NCBI RefSeq assembly: GCF_018131105.1
Contig: NZ_JAFCJI010000002.1
Location: 1,054,001 to 1,118,000 of the forward strand
DNA: 64,000 bases
Source of the DNA: Bradyrhizobium manausense
Lineage (GTDB): Bacteria > Pseudomonadota > Alphaproteobacteria > Rhizobiales > Xanthobacteraceae
Direction of reading: 5' to 3'
Part shown: one piece after another, positions 44,200 through 57,064 of the stretch
Layout: every line of letters begins with the position of its first letter
Numbering within the stretch: position 1 is the stretch's first letter
Notes under the pieces: model-generated
The model's database searches: none
Seen by the model: the letters and a program-made list of their open reading frames with translations, nothing else
Told to the model about the DNA's origin: nothing
Translations under genes and position numbers: made by a program

Positions 44200-46080
44200 T
44201 TACTTCGCCTGCTCGAGCTTGGCCGCCTTCGCCGTGTCGAACCACCAGTTCTCAGGCGCCCCGACGCCTTGGGCATATTTCGGCGGCTTGTCGGGATGAC
44301 TGAACTGGTCCCAATAGGCGACGCGATGGAAATTCGCATACCATTGCGGCACCCAATAGCGCCCGGCCCGGAACACGCGGTCGAACGCCCTGCACGCGGT
44401 GGTCAGTTCGGTGCGGGTCTGTGCAGCGATGATCTTGTCGATCAAGGCGTCGATCACCGGATCGGAAATGCCGGCGAGATTGTACGAGCCTTTGGTCTTG
44501 GCCGCCTGCGACGAGAAGAACGCCCGCATGGCATCGCCCGGCGTCGCCGACATCGAGAAGCGTTCGATCGTCATGTCGAAATCGAAATCCTCGAGTCGCG
44601 CCCGATATTGCACGGCATCCACCAGGCGGAACGTGGCGTCGATGCCGAGCGTTGCGAGGTTCTTCAGGTACGGTCCGTGATGCGGCTGGATCGACTGCTC
44701 GTCGTTCAGGAACTCGATCGTGAACGGCTCGCCATTGGGCAGAACCCGCTTGCGGTCCTTGACGAGGTAGCCGGCTTCGCTGAGCAGCTCGCTCGCCTTG
44801 CGCAGCAGAGCACGGTCCTGTCCCGAGCCGTCCGACACCGGCGGCACGAAAGGCTGACCGAACACTTCGTCGGGCACTTTGCCGCGGAAGGGCTCCAGCA
44901 GCGCAAGCTCCTCGGGCGAAGGCGGGCCTGACACCATCATGTCGGAGTTCTGGAACGGCGAGCGCGTGCGCGCATAGGCGCCATACATGATCGACTTGTT
45001 GGTCCACTCGAAATCGAAAGCGTAGATCAGCGCCTCGCGCACGCGCGAATCCCGGAACTTGTCGCGGCGCATGTTGATGAACCAGCCCTGCGCGCCCGAG
45101 GGGGTCTCGTCCGGCAGCTGCTCCTGCTTGACGCGACCGTCCTTCACCGCCGGGAAATCGTAACGCGTGGCCCAGATGCGCGACGTGAGCTCCTCGCGGA
45201 ACAGATAGTTCTTGCCGGTGAAGCCTTCAAACGCCACGTCGCGGTCGCGGTAGAATTCGTAGCGCACCGTGTCGAAATTGTAGCTGCCTCGGCAGACAGG
45301 CAGATCGGCACCCCACCAGTCTCCGACGCGATCGTATTCGATGTAGCGGTTGACCTCGAACCGGCCGACCTTGTACGGGCCGGAGCCCAGCGGCGTATCG
45401 AGCGTCGATTCATCGAAGGCGCGCGTGGCGTAATACGCCTTCGAGAAGATCGGCAGGCTGGCGACATAGAGCGGCACGTCGCGCGCGCGGTTGGGCGCGA
45501 AGGTGACGGCTACGGTGGCGTCGTCGGCTGCCTCGGCCTTCACGAAATCGCGCAGCTGCACCACGATTAGCGGATGCCCTTTCTCCTTCAGCGTGTTGAG
45601 CGAGAAGGCGACGTCATGAGCCGTGAGCTTCGAGCCGTCGTGGAAACGGGCTTCGGATCGCATCGCGAAGGTGTAGGTCAGCTTGTCCGGCGAAATCTGG
45701 ACCGACTTCGCGGCAAGCCCGTACATGGCGTCGGGTTCGTCGTTGGCGCGCGCCATCAATGCGGCGAATGTCATGTCCATGCCCTGCGCGCCTTCGCCCT
45801 TCATGATGTAGGCGTTGAGCGAGGAGAACGTAAAATAGGATTGGTTGTAGGCCCGCACCGACGGAATCAGCGAGAACGCTCCGCCTTTGGGCGCACCGGG
45901 ATTGACGTAACCGAAATGGTGGAAATCAGCGGAGTATTTGAGGTCGCCGAACGCCGAAATGCCGTGGGCCTCGGTGGGCCCCTCGGACGCCGCGACGCCG
46001 CGGAGTGCGGCCGCGCTGAATGCACCGCCGACACCGAGGACCAGCACATGCCGGCGTGAAAGCTGCGCCATGCGGGACAT
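44200..46080 (-). CDS. YejA-type extracellular solute-binding protein, second copy
   Basis: A 626-residue family 5 peptide-binding protein. Leader MSRMAQLSRRHVLVLGVGG is Tat-like. Diagnostic segments are HGISAFGDLKYSADFHHFGY, APKGGAFSLIP, LGSGPYKVGRFEVNRYIEYD and DFDFDMTIERFSMS. The ATG at 46080 has GAAGGA just upstream and lies 5 bases after the previous gene's stop. It is a paralogue of the adjacent 46086-47987 protein, so the transporter has two dedicated binding proteins. Confidence 0.93.
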   Translation of the reverse strand: MSRMAQLSRRHVLVLGVGGAFSAAALRGVAASEGPTEAHGISAFGDLKYSADFHHFGYVNPGAPKGGAFSLIPSVRAYNQSYFTFSSLNAYIMKGEGAQGMDMTFAALMARANDEPDAMYGLAAKSVQISPDKLTYTFAMRSEARFHDGSKLTAHDVAFSLNTLKEKGHPLIVVQLRDFVKAEAADDATVAVTFAPNRARDVPLYVASLPIFSKAYYATRAFDESTLDTPLGSGPYKVGRFEVNRYIEYDRVGDWWGADLPVCRGSYNFDTVRYEFYRDRDVAFEGFTGKNYLFREELTSRIWATRYDFPAVKDGRVKQEQLPDETPSGAQGWFINMRRDKFRDSRVREALIYAFDFEWTNKSIMYGAYARTRSPFQNSDMMVSGPPSPEELALLEPFRGKVPDEVFGQPFVPPVSDGSGQDRALLRKASELLSEAGYLVKDRKRVLPNGEPFTIEFLNDEQSIQPHHGPYLKNLATLGIDATFRLVDAVQYRARLEDFDFDMTIERFSMSATPGDAMRAFFSSQAAKTKGSYNLAGISDPVIDALIDKIIAAQTRTELTTACRAFDRVFRAGRYWVPQWYANFHRVAYWDQFSHPDKPPKYAQGVGAPENWWFDTAKAAKLEQAK

Positions 46081-46085
46081 GTCCT

Positions 46086-47987
46086 TCACGACTTCTTTGC
46101 GATCCGTGCCGCCTTGTCCGCGTCGTACCACCAGACGAACGGGAAGCCGGACTGCCCGTATTTGGGCAATTCCGTCGGCCGGCCGAAGCGGTCCCAGCGC
46201 GCGGTGCGCACCTTCGTATAGGTCCACTGCGGCACGACGTAGTGATTCCACAGCAGAACGCGGTCGAGCGCCTTGGTCGCCGCGACGAGATCATCGCGGT
46301 CCTTGGCGTAGATCAGCCGCTCGATCAGCTTGTCGATCGCCGGATTCTTGATGCCGCCAATATTGCGCGAGCCGGCGACATCGGCCGACTTGGACGACCA
46401 GAACTCGCGCTGCTCGTTGCCCGGCGACTGCGACTCGCCCCACGAGTTGGTGACGATGTCGAAGTCCCAATCGCGAGTCCTGTTCTCGTATTGGGTCGGG
46501 TCGACCGTCCGTACGCTGACGGCAATGCCGAGCCGCTCCAGCGACGGCTTGTAGAACAGCGTGACCCGTTCGAAGCTCGGATCCTGGTTCAGCAATTCCA
46601 GGGCAAACTGGGTACCGGTCTTGACGTCGACCAGCTTGCGGTCGCGTACCTCGTAGCCCGCTTCCTTGAACAGGCGCAGCGCCTCGCGCAAATTGTCACG
46701 CACTGCTTCGGGACTGCCGCCGACCGGATTGGCATAGGCCGTCGTGAAGACTTCGGGCGGGACTTCCGCGCGGACGGTCTGGAGAATTTCGAGCTCTTTT
46801 CCCTGCGGCAATCCGGTAGCCATGAGCTCGTCGAGACCATCGAAATAGCTGCTGACGCGCTTGTACTGACCGTAAAAGAGCTGCTTGTTCATCTCCTCGT
46901 AGTCGAACGCGAAGTTGAGCGCACGACGCACGCGGGGATCGCTGAACTTGGCGCGGCGCAGGTTCGGCACGAACGCCTGCATGACGCCCGAGCTGCGATT
47001 GGCGAATTCCTCGAGGATCACGCGCTTTTCGGTCACGGCCGGGAAGTCATAGGCCGTCGCCCAATTCTTCGCGCTGTTCTCGGTACGCCAATCGACCTGA
47101 TCGGCCTTGAAGGCCTCGATCGCCACGGTGGCGTCGCGGAAATATTCGTAGCGGAGCTCGTCGAAATTATTGCGGCCCACATTGGTGGCGAAGTCGCGTC
47201 CCCAATAATCCTTGACCCGCTCCAGCGTGATCGAGCGTCCGGCAACGAATTCCTTGACCCGGTAGGGGCCCGAACCGAGCGGCACTTCGAGCGTGGTGGC
47301 GGAGACATCGCGCTTGCGCCCCTGCGCATCGGTTCCCTCCCACCAATGCTTCGGCAGAACCGTGAGCTGCCCCACGATCTGCGGCAGTTCGCGATTACCA
47401 GGCGCATCGAACACGAACTTCACCTCGCGCTCGCCGACCTTCTCGGCCTTCACCACATGGCTGTAATAGGCCGAGTACATCGGATGATGCTTCTTGAAGG
47501 CATCGAGCGAGAAGATCACGTCATCCGCGGTGACCGGCTTGCCATCGTGCCATTTGGCCTCCGGCCGCAAACGATAGGTGACGTAGGAAAAATCGTCGGG
47601 ATGGCTGACGGCCTCGGCGAGAGCGCCGTACTCGGTCGAAACTTCGTCGAGCGCGGGCGTCGTGAGCGATTCGTAGATGAACGCAACCGCGCCGGCGACC
47701 TGCCCCTTCACGCCGGAGACGACGATGTTGAAATTATCGAAGGTGCCGACGGCGATCTGGCGCGCGGCACCGCCCTTGGGCGCCTCCGGATTGACGTAGT
47801 CGAAACGCTTGAAGTCGGCCGGATATTTGACCTTTCCGAACAGCGACAGCGCATGGCGCCAGGGCAACTCACCGGCCGATTGCGCTTCTGCCGTGCCGAC
47901 GACGGGAACCCCCGCCGCGGAGCCGAGGGCGGGAAGCGCAGCGACGGCCGCGCCGGTGAGCAGGAGATCGCGTCGGGTAATGGCCAA
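46086..47987 (-). CDS. yejA: YejA-type extracellular solute-binding protein, first copy
   Basis: A 633-residue family 5 peptide-binding protein and the first gene of the unit. Leader MAITRRDLLLTGAAVAALPA is Tat-like. Segments WRHALSLFGKVKYPADFKRF, APKGGAARQIA and LGSGPYRVKEFVAGRSITLE align with its neighbour. The start is TTG at 47987 with AGGGAT upstream; no in-frame ATG is available. YejABEF systems take up microcin C-like and other peptides and, in rhizobia, affect tolerance to host antimicrobial peptides (known for relatives, not shown here). Confidence 0.93.
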   Translation of the reverse strand: MAITRRDLLLTGAAVAALPALGSAAGVPVVGTAEAQSAGELPWRHALSLFGKVKYPADFKRFDYVNPEAPKGGAARQIAVGTFDNFNIVVSGVKGQVAGAVAFIYESLTTPALDEVSTEYGALAEAVSHPDDFSYVTYRLRPEAKWHDGKPVTADDVIFSLDAFKKHHPMYSAYYSHVVKAEKVGEREVKFVFDAPGNRELPQIVGQLTVLPKHWWEGTDAQGRKRDVSATTLEVPLGSGPYRVKEFVAGRSITLERVKDYWGRDFATNVGRNNFDELRYEYFRDATVAIEAFKADQVDWRTENSAKNWATAYDFPAVTEKRVILEEFANRSSGVMQAFVPNLRRAKFSDPRVRRALNFAFDYEEMNKQLFYGQYKRVSSYFDGLDELMATGLPQGKELEILQTVRAEVPPEVFTTAYANPVGGSPEAVRDNLREALRLFKEAGYEVRDRKLVDVKTGTQFALELLNQDPSFERVTLFYKPSLERLGIAVSVRTVDPTQYENRTRDWDFDIVTNSWGESQSPGNEQREFWSSKSADVAGSRNIGGIKNPAIDKLIERLIYAKDRDDLVAATKALDRVLLWNHYVVPQWTYTKVRTARWDRFGRPTELPKYGQSGFPFVWWYDADKAARIAKKS

Positions 47988-48146
47988 ATCAACATCCCTG
48001 TCTTGAAGGAGGCTACTCCTTTAAGTTCCCAATATAGGCGAGGTTTCGACGGAATATGTTGCTTTTTCCTCATCTTGGAAGACCGGCCGGCCGATCAGAT
48101 GCGGCCAAACGCCCCGATAACATCGCCGCGAGGCCCGGACATGGAA

Positions 48147-48172
48147 ACGGCCAGGCTTTGAGGCCTGGCCGT
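48147..48172 (-). terminator. Rho-independent terminator after cycM
   Basis: On the minus strand ACGGCCAGGC, a six-base loop, GCCTGGCCGT then TTTCC, 27 bases beyond the cycM stop. The strong 10-base stem with a short T-run fits an intrinsic terminator. Confidence 0.75.
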
Positions 48173-48198
48173 ACATCCAAGATCGAGACCGAAGAGCT

Positions 48199-48753
48199 TT
48201 ATTTCGCCGCAGTCGGGAGCGGCTTCGGGCTGTCGGAGAGGGTGTTCAGATAGGCGATGACGTCGGCGCGCTCTGAGTCCTTCGGGATGCCGGCGAAGCC
48301 CATCGCGGTGCCGGGAATGAAGCCCTTCGGATTGGCAATGAACTTGTTGAGGTCGTCGATGGTCCAGGTACCGCCCTTGGCCTTCATCGCCGCCGAGAAG
48401 TTGAAGCCGTTGCGGCCTTCGCCGCGGTGGTCGTCAACGATGCCGTAGAGGTTCGGGCCGACGCGATTCGGGCCGCCCTTTTCAAAGGTGTGGCAGGCGC
48501 CGCACTTCTTGGCGGCGGAGGCGCCCTTCTCGACGGAAGCGGTCTGGAGCAGCTTTTCGATCGGCTCGGAGGGCGCTGCGGCGGCCGCACCACCTTCCTT
48601 GTCACCAGCGACTTCCTTCACGGCGATCTCGAAGCCCGGTTTTTCCGGCATCTTGGGCGAGAACAGCGCGTTCGCGGTGAAGCTCGTCACCAGCAGAATG
48701 AGACAGGTACCGAGCACGGCACCGAGAATCTTGTTGAGTTCGAAAGAGTCCAT
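48199..48753 (-). CDS. cycM: Membrane-anchored cytochrome c (CycM/c552 type)
   Basis: A 184-residue class I cytochrome c anchored by an uncleaved N-terminal helix (ILGAVLGTCLILLVTSFTAN). An Ala/Gly-rich linker leads to the heme site C84-G-A-C87-H88; the distal Met is in GTAMGFAG. Length and layout match Bradyrhizobium CycM, which passes electrons from the bc1 complex to aa3-type oxidase. The ATG at 48753 is preferred to an upstream start that adds eight unconserved residues. A terminator follows. Confidence 0.95.
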   Translation of the reverse strand: MDSFELNKILGAVLGTCLILLVTSFTANALFSPKMPEKPGFEIAVKEVAGDKEGGAAAAAPSEPIEKLLQTASVEKGASAAKKCGACHTFEKGGPNRVGPNLYGIVDDHRGEGRNGFNFSAAMKAKGGTWTIDDLNKFIANPKGFIPGTAMGFAGIPKDSERADVIAYLNTLSDSPKPLPTAAK

Positions 48754-48972
48754 TTCCGGCCAGGCCCCACACCGCAAGAAGGAACAAGCGGCTCAATAGC
48801 CGCCAGGACGAGCCTCGGGAGAATCACACGTTCCCTGTCTTTCCCCCGAGTTTTGCCATTCAGATATCGGTTTGCCCGGGGTCTGGCAACCCGTATAAGC
48901 GATGCGGCTTTCAGCCCATCCCCACCCCATTTCCCGGTGCGGAAAACGCCCCGTTTTCAGGCTCTTGAACCG

Positions 48973-49713
48973 ATGACCGATCCCCGCATTCTGGTGCTGA
49001 TCCCGGCCCGCATGGCGGCCACTCGCCTGCCTGGCAAGCCGCTCGCCGATATCGCGGGCCTGCCGATGATCGTGCATGTGATGCGGCGAGCCGTAGCCGC
49101 CGGCATCGGCCGGGTCGCGGTGGCAACCGACACCTCGGAGATCGCATCGGTCGTGACCGCCCATGGCGGCGAAGCCGTGATGACCAGCCCCACACACCCC
49201 TCCGGCTCGGACCGCATCCACGAGGCCATGCAGAAGCTCGATCCGGACGGCAAAGCCGAGATCGTGGTCAACCTCCAGGGCGATTTCCCGACCATCACGA
49301 TCGACAACATCCGCGAAGTGCTGCCGCCGCTGGGAGACCCGGCCGTGGACATCGCCACGCTCGCCTCGCAGATCCACACCGTGGAAGAGGACCTCGCCCC
49401 GAGCGTCGTGAAGGCGATTGGAACCTCGCTCGGCGGCAGGCGCATGCGCGCACTTTATTTCACGCGCGCCACGGCGCCGACCGGCGACGGACCGCGCTAC
49501 CACCATATCGGCCTGTACGCCTATCGCCGCGCCGCGCTGGAGCGCTACGTCTCCTTGCCGCCCTCGCCGCTGGAAGTGCAGGAGAAGCTCGAGCAACTCC
49601 GGGCCCTCGAGGCCGGGATGCGCATCGATTTCACCATCGTCGATACCGTGCCCCGCGGGGTCGACACGCCGGCGGATCTCGAGACCGCCCGCGGCATCCT
49701 TTCCAAATCCTGA
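48973..49713 (+). CDS. kdsB: 3-deoxy-manno-octulosonate cytidylyltransferase KdsB
   Basis: A 246-residue nucleotidyltransferase that makes CMP-KDO for LPS inner core. The N-terminal motif LIPARMAATRLPGKPLADI, then VNLQGDFPTI and ALYFTRATAP and the C-terminal IDFTIVDTVPRGVDTPADLE match the family. The ATG at 48973 starts the conserved domain; an upstream in-frame extension overlaps cycM antisense and is rejected. The pheA gene follows 21 bases downstream. Confidence 0.95.
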   Translation: MTDPRILVLIPARMAATRLPGKPLADIAGLPMIVHVMRRAVAAGIGRVAVATDTSEIASVVTAHGGEAVMTSPTHPSGSDRIHEAMQKLDPDGKAEIVVNLQGDFPTITIDNIREVLPPLGDPAVDIATLASQIHTVEEDLAPSVVKAIGTSLGGRRMRALYFTRATAPTGDGPRYHHIGLYAYRRAALERYVSLPPSPLEVQEKLEQLRALEAGMRIDFTIVDTVPRGVDTPADLETARGILSKS

Positions 49714-49734
49714 GCCGCTGCTACAAGGCCCGTC

Positions 49735-50595
49735 ATGAGCAAGATGAAGATCGCATTCCAGGGTGAACCTGGCGCCAATTCCCATATCGCCATCGTCGAG
49801 GCCTTTCCCGACGCAGAGCCGATGCCTTGCGCCACCTTTGAGGACGCGCTTTCGGCGATCTCCTCGGGCGAGGCCGATCTCGGCATGATCCCGATCGAGA
49901 ACTCGGTCGCAGGTCGCGTCGCCGACATCCATCATCTGCTGCCGGCCTCGGGCCTCTTCATCATCGGCGAATGGTTCTTGCCGGTCCGGCATCAACTGAT
50001 GGCGATCAAGGGCACCAAGATTTCCGACATCAAGTCCGTCGAGAGCCATGTGCATGCGCTCGGCCAGTGCCGCCGCGTCATCCGCAAGCTCGGCATCAAG
50101 GGCATCGTCCATGCCGACACCGCCGGCAGCGCCCGCGACATTTCCGAGCGCAAGGACAAGACCGTCGCCGCGATCGCCTCGCGCCTGGCCGCGCAGATCT
50201 ACGGCCTCGACATCCTCGCCGAGGACATCGAGGACGAGGCCCACAACACCACGCGCTTCGTGGTGCTGGCGCGCGAGCCGAAATGGGCCGCGCAAAATTC
50301 AGGCCCGCTGGTCACCACTTTTGTCTTCCGGGTGCGGAATTTGCCTGCGGCGCTCTACAAGGCGCTCGGCGGCTTTGCCACCAACGGCGTCAACATGACC
50401 AAGCTCGAAAGCTACATGGTCGACGGCAATTTCTTCGCCACGCAGTTTTATGCCGATGTCGACGGCCACCCCGACGACAAGGGCCTTGCGTTCGCGATCG
50501 AGGAGTTGAAATTCTTCTCGCGTGAATTCCGCATCGTCGGCGTCTATCCCGGCCACCCGTTCCGTGCGACATTCAGCGAGACGCAGCAGGATTAG
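49735..50595 (+). CDS. pheA: Prephenate dehydratase PheA
   Basis: A 286-residue monofunctional prephenate dehydratase that makes phenylpyruvate for phenylalanine synthesis. The catalytic TRF motif is present (NTTRFVVLARE), with GEPGANSHIAIVEAF and MIPIENSVAGRVADIHHLL. Residues of about 195-275 form the ACT regulatory domain (LPAALYKALGGFATNGVNMT, then KLESYMVDG), so feedback by phenylalanine is expected. No chorismate mutase domain. Its stop lies directly at the edge of the repeat element 50596-50718. Confidence 0.96.
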   Translation: MSKMKIAFQGEPGANSHIAIVEAFPDAEPMPCATFEDALSAISSGEADLGMIPIENSVAGRVADIHHLLPASGLFIIGEWFLPVRHQLMAIKGTKISDIKSVESHVHALGQCRRVIRKLGIKGIVHADTAGSARDISERKDKTVAAIASRLAAQIYGLDILAEDIEDEAHNTTRFVVLAREPKWAAQNSGPLVTTFVFRVRNLPAALYKALGGFATNGVNMTKLESYMVDGNFFATQFYADVDGHPDDKGLAFAIEELKFFSREFRIVGVYPGHPFRATFSETQQD

Positions 50596-50718
50596 TCGTC
50601 GCCCCGGCGAAGGCCGGGGCCCATAACCATCGCTGCGCATTGTTACGAAAGGTCTCCGATACCGAATCCTCCCGGAGAGATTCCGCGGTATGGGTCCCGG
50701 CCTTCGCCGGGACGACGA
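50596..50718. repeat. Interspersed repeat with inverted arms, between pheA and an LLM gene
   Basis: Arms 50596-50624 and 50690-50718 are near-perfect inverted repeats; each has a hairpin core (GCCCCGGC, GAA, GCCGGGGC type). The design matches the element at 1015-1138 with about the same length. It exactly fills the gap between the stops of two convergent genes and may act as a bidirectional transcription end signal. Confidence 0.85.
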
Positions 50719-50719
50719 G

Positions 50720-51736
50720 CTAGGCCGCGCTCTTCGCCAGCCCGAATGCTTCCGCGAGCAGCGAATAGGATTTCTTCCTCGCCTCGTGATCGTACACGGC
50801 GGTGATCACCATCAACTCGTCCGGCTTGCTCGCGTCGATCAGCGGCTGCAGCTTTTTCTGCACCGTCGTCGGATTGCCGACGAACAGCCGCGAGCGGTTG
50901 CGCGCAATCGAGACGCGCTCGGAATCGGTGTAGGGATAGGACGAAGCCTCCTCGACACTCGGCAGCGGCAGATATTGGCCGCGGTCGCGGCGCAGGCGGT
51001 TGAGGTCGAACGACGTCGCGAGCTTTTCGGCCTCCTCATCCGTGTCGGCCGCGATGACGGCGACGGCGAGGATGGCGCGAGGACTCGCGCTCCAGGCCGA
51101 GGGCTGGAAATGGTCGCGATAATGCATCATCGCATTGATCGCATCGTGGGATGCGAAGTGATGCGCGAAGGCGAAGCCCATGCCGACCTGGGCCGCGAGC
51201 TCCGAGGAATAGTCGCTGGAGCCGAGCAGCCAGATTGGTGGCAATGGCGTGTCGTCGGGCATCGCGACGACGTTGTTGTAGGGGTGGCCTGACGGGAATT
51301 CGCGGGTCTGCCACAGGATCAACTCGTGCAGCCGCTCCAGGAAATCGTCGCCCTCGCGACGGTCGAGCCGGCTTCTGAGTGCATATGCCGTGGCGCCATC
51401 GGTGCCGGGCGCGCGACCGAGACCGAGATCGATGCGGCCAGGAAACAGCGCCTCCAGCATCTTGAAGCGCTCGGCCACGACGAGCGGGGCGTGGTTGGGC
51501 AGCATCACGCCGCCGGAGCCGACGCGGATGTGTTTTGTCACGGCCGCGATCTGCCCAATCATGACGTCAGGCGCGGGGCTCGCGACCGAGGCGAGGTTGT
51601 GATGCTCGGCAAGCCAGTAGCGGACATAGCCGAGCCCATCGACATGGCGCGCCAAATCGATGCTGTTGCGCAGCGCCGCGGCGGGCCTGGTGTCTGTGGT
51701 AACGACGGATAAGTCGAGGACTGAAAGCGGAATCAT
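50720..51736 (-). CDS. LLM-class flavin-dependent oxidoreductase
   Basis: A 338-residue bacterial-luciferase-like monooxygenase. Opening MIPLSVLDLSVVTTDTRPAA, then RYWLAEHHNLASVASPAPDV, VGSGGVMLPNHAPLVVAERF and RIDLGLGRAPGTDGATAYAL are diagnostic of the MsnO8/YhbW-like group. Uses FMN; substrate unknown. Convergent with pheA and separated from it by a repeat. Confidence 0.93.
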   Translation of the reverse strand: MIPLSVLDLSVVTTDTRPAAALRNSIDLARHVDGLGYVRYWLAEHHNLASVASPAPDVMIGQIAAVTKHIRVGSGGVMLPNHAPLVVAERFKMLEALFPGRIDLGLGRAPGTDGATAYALRSRLDRREGDDFLERLHELILWQTREFPSGHPYNNVVAMPDDTPLPPIWLLGSSDYSSELAAQVGMGFAFAHHFASHDAINAMMHYRDHFQPSAWSASPRAILAVAVIAADTDEEAEKLATSFDLNRLRRDRGQYLPLPSVEEASSYPYTDSERVSIARNRSRLFVGNPTTVQKKLQPLIDASKPDELMVITAVYDHEARKKSYSLLAEAFGLAKSAA

Positions 51737-52132
51737 GGCGCGCTAACCTAATAGAGGGCCGCACGGCGGCAATGGGTCGCCAACGCAGGTCTGGCGTGTG
51801 TCGGTGGAGAGGCCAGGCGGGCGGCAAGGTTGAGCGTTGGGACAGGCCAAGCGTGGACAACGACAAACTCACGTTGCCCACACCATAAAGAGGATATTCC
51901 ATCAACGCTCAAAACGGAATATACCATTGAAATTAAGGTATAATATCTCATATTTAGAAGGATCCCACTCAGATCCTCTGCACCGCAATATCTAAGGGAT
52001 TTCCGCGCGAAGTGGGCGACTTCCCATCTCCGATGGGCTGTCGAGCAATCCGCCTTTGCCCTATCTTACGGTCTCCCAAGATAGGACCGCCGGCCGCCAG
52101 ACCCCTGGCGAGCCCTTTGAGTGAGTGGTGCC
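51737..52132. promoter_or_regulatory. AT-rich divergent regulatory region upstream of metF
   Basis: This 396-base gap between the LLM gene (minus) and metF (plus) has no credible gene. It includes an unusually AT-rich section (about 51885-51960) with clustered dyads: ATATTCC/GGAATAT (51894-51922), TATACC/GGTATA (51920-51942), AGGATC/GATCCT (51959-51977) and CCCATC/GATGGG (52023-52037). No SAM riboswitch could be recognised by eye. The dyads could be binding sites for a methionine regulator; that is inference. Confidence 0.5.
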
Positions 52133-53059
52133 ATGACCGAGACGACGACGCCTGCCCACAATGACAGGCAAGACGGGCACCTCGCCACCAAGCGGCCTGC
52201 GATTTCCTTCGAGTTCTTTCCGCCCAAGACCGAAGATATGGAGCGGAATCTCTGGGAAACCATCAACCGCCTCGCCCCGCTCGACCCCAAATTCGTCTCG
52301 GTGACCTATGGCGCCGGCGGCTCGACCCGTGAGCGCACTCATTCGACCATCTCCCGCATCCTGAAGGAGACCGCGCTGCTGCCGGCCGCGCATCTGACCT
52401 GCGTCGGGGCCTCGCGCGGCGAGATCGACGAGATCGTCGACCGCTATCACGAGGTCGGCGTCCGCCACATCGTCGGCCTGCGCGGCGATCCCGCCGGCGG
52501 CATCGGCACGCCCTATGCGAGCCATCCCGACGGCTATCAGACCTCCGACGCGCTCGTCGCGGGGATCAAGAAGCGGCACGCGGACATCGAGGTGAGCGTA
52601 TCGGCCTATCCCGAGAAGCATCCCGAAGCCCGCGACTTCGACGCCGACATCGACACGCTCAAGGCCAAGGTCGACGCGGGCGCGACGCGTGCGATCACCC
52701 AGGTGTTCTTCGATAACGATCTGTACTTCCGCTATCTCGACCGCGTCCGCGCCCGCGGCATCAACATCCCGATCGTGCCCGGCATCATGCCCATGCACAA
52801 TTTCAAGCAGGCCCGCAATTTCGTCACCCGCGCCGGCACCACCGTGCCGGACTGGTTTGCCGCGAAATTCGAAGGCCTCGATGACGACGCCGAGACCCGC
52901 AAGCTGGTGGCGGCGACCGTCGCGGCCGGCCAGGTGCAGAAGCTCGCGAAGCACGGCGTCGACACCTTCCATTTCTACACCATGAACCGCGCCGATCTCG
53001 TGTTCGCGATCAGCCATTTGCTCGGCATTCGCGCCAACAGCGCGCAGAAGGCGGCGTAA
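52133..53059 (+). CDS. metF: Methylenetetrahydrofolate reductase MetF
   Basis: A 308-residue FAD enzyme that reduces 5,10-methylene-THF to 5-methyl-THF, the methyl donor for MetH. Motifs: ISFEFFPPKTEDME, SVTYGAGGSTRERT, HIVGLRGDPAGG, ITQVFFDNDLYFRYLDRVRA (in part) and VPGIMPMHNF. The ATG at 52133 is preferred to a GTG four codons upstream. metH starts 7 bases after the stop, so both steps of methyl transfer are made from one message. Confidence 0.96.
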   Translation: MTETTTPAHNDRQDGHLATKRPAISFEFFPPKTEDMERNLWETINRLAPLDPKFVSVTYGAGGSTRERTHSTISRILKETALLPAAHLTCVGASRGEIDEIVDRYHEVGVRHIVGLRGDPAGGIGTPYASHPDGYQTSDALVAGIKKRHADIEVSVSAYPEKHPEARDFDADIDTLKAKVDAGATRAITQVFFDNDLYFRYLDRVRARGINIPIVPGIMPMHNFKQARNFVTRAGTTVPDWFAAKFEGLDDDAETRKLVAATVAAGQVQKLAKHGVDTFHFYTMNRADLVFAISHLLGIRANSAQKAA

Positions 53060-53065
53060 AGCACA

Positions 53066-56914
<3,849 letters not shown>

Positions 56915-56927
56915 GCGCCCGAACGGT

Positions 56928-56956
56928 AAACGCGAAAACAACCCCATGCACAGTAG
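56928..56956. repeat. 29-bp repeat, copy 2
   Basis: Identical over 29 bases to 27501-27529, same orientation, 13 bases after the metH stop. Flanks differ. The next 25 bases (GGCTGGGGTCGATG, then a T-run) may extend the element. Confidence 0.85.
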
Positions 56957-57064
56957 GGCTGGGGTCGATGTTTTTTCGGCCTTACCGAAAATCGCTTGCT
57001 CCGTCGGGCAAAACACCTGTATGAATACATGATCGGATGTTGTGCGTGATCGCAACTCCGCCCC

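Noticed and set aside
44269..48161. Long plus-strand frames opposite the yejA-type genes
   Set aside because: Shadow frames over certain peptide-binding protein genes; composition is low-complexity and without motifs.
51748..51951. 67-codon minus-strand frame upstream of the LLM gene
   Set aside because: It runs through the AT-rich dyad cluster, lacks a ribosome binding site and has no recognisable feature.
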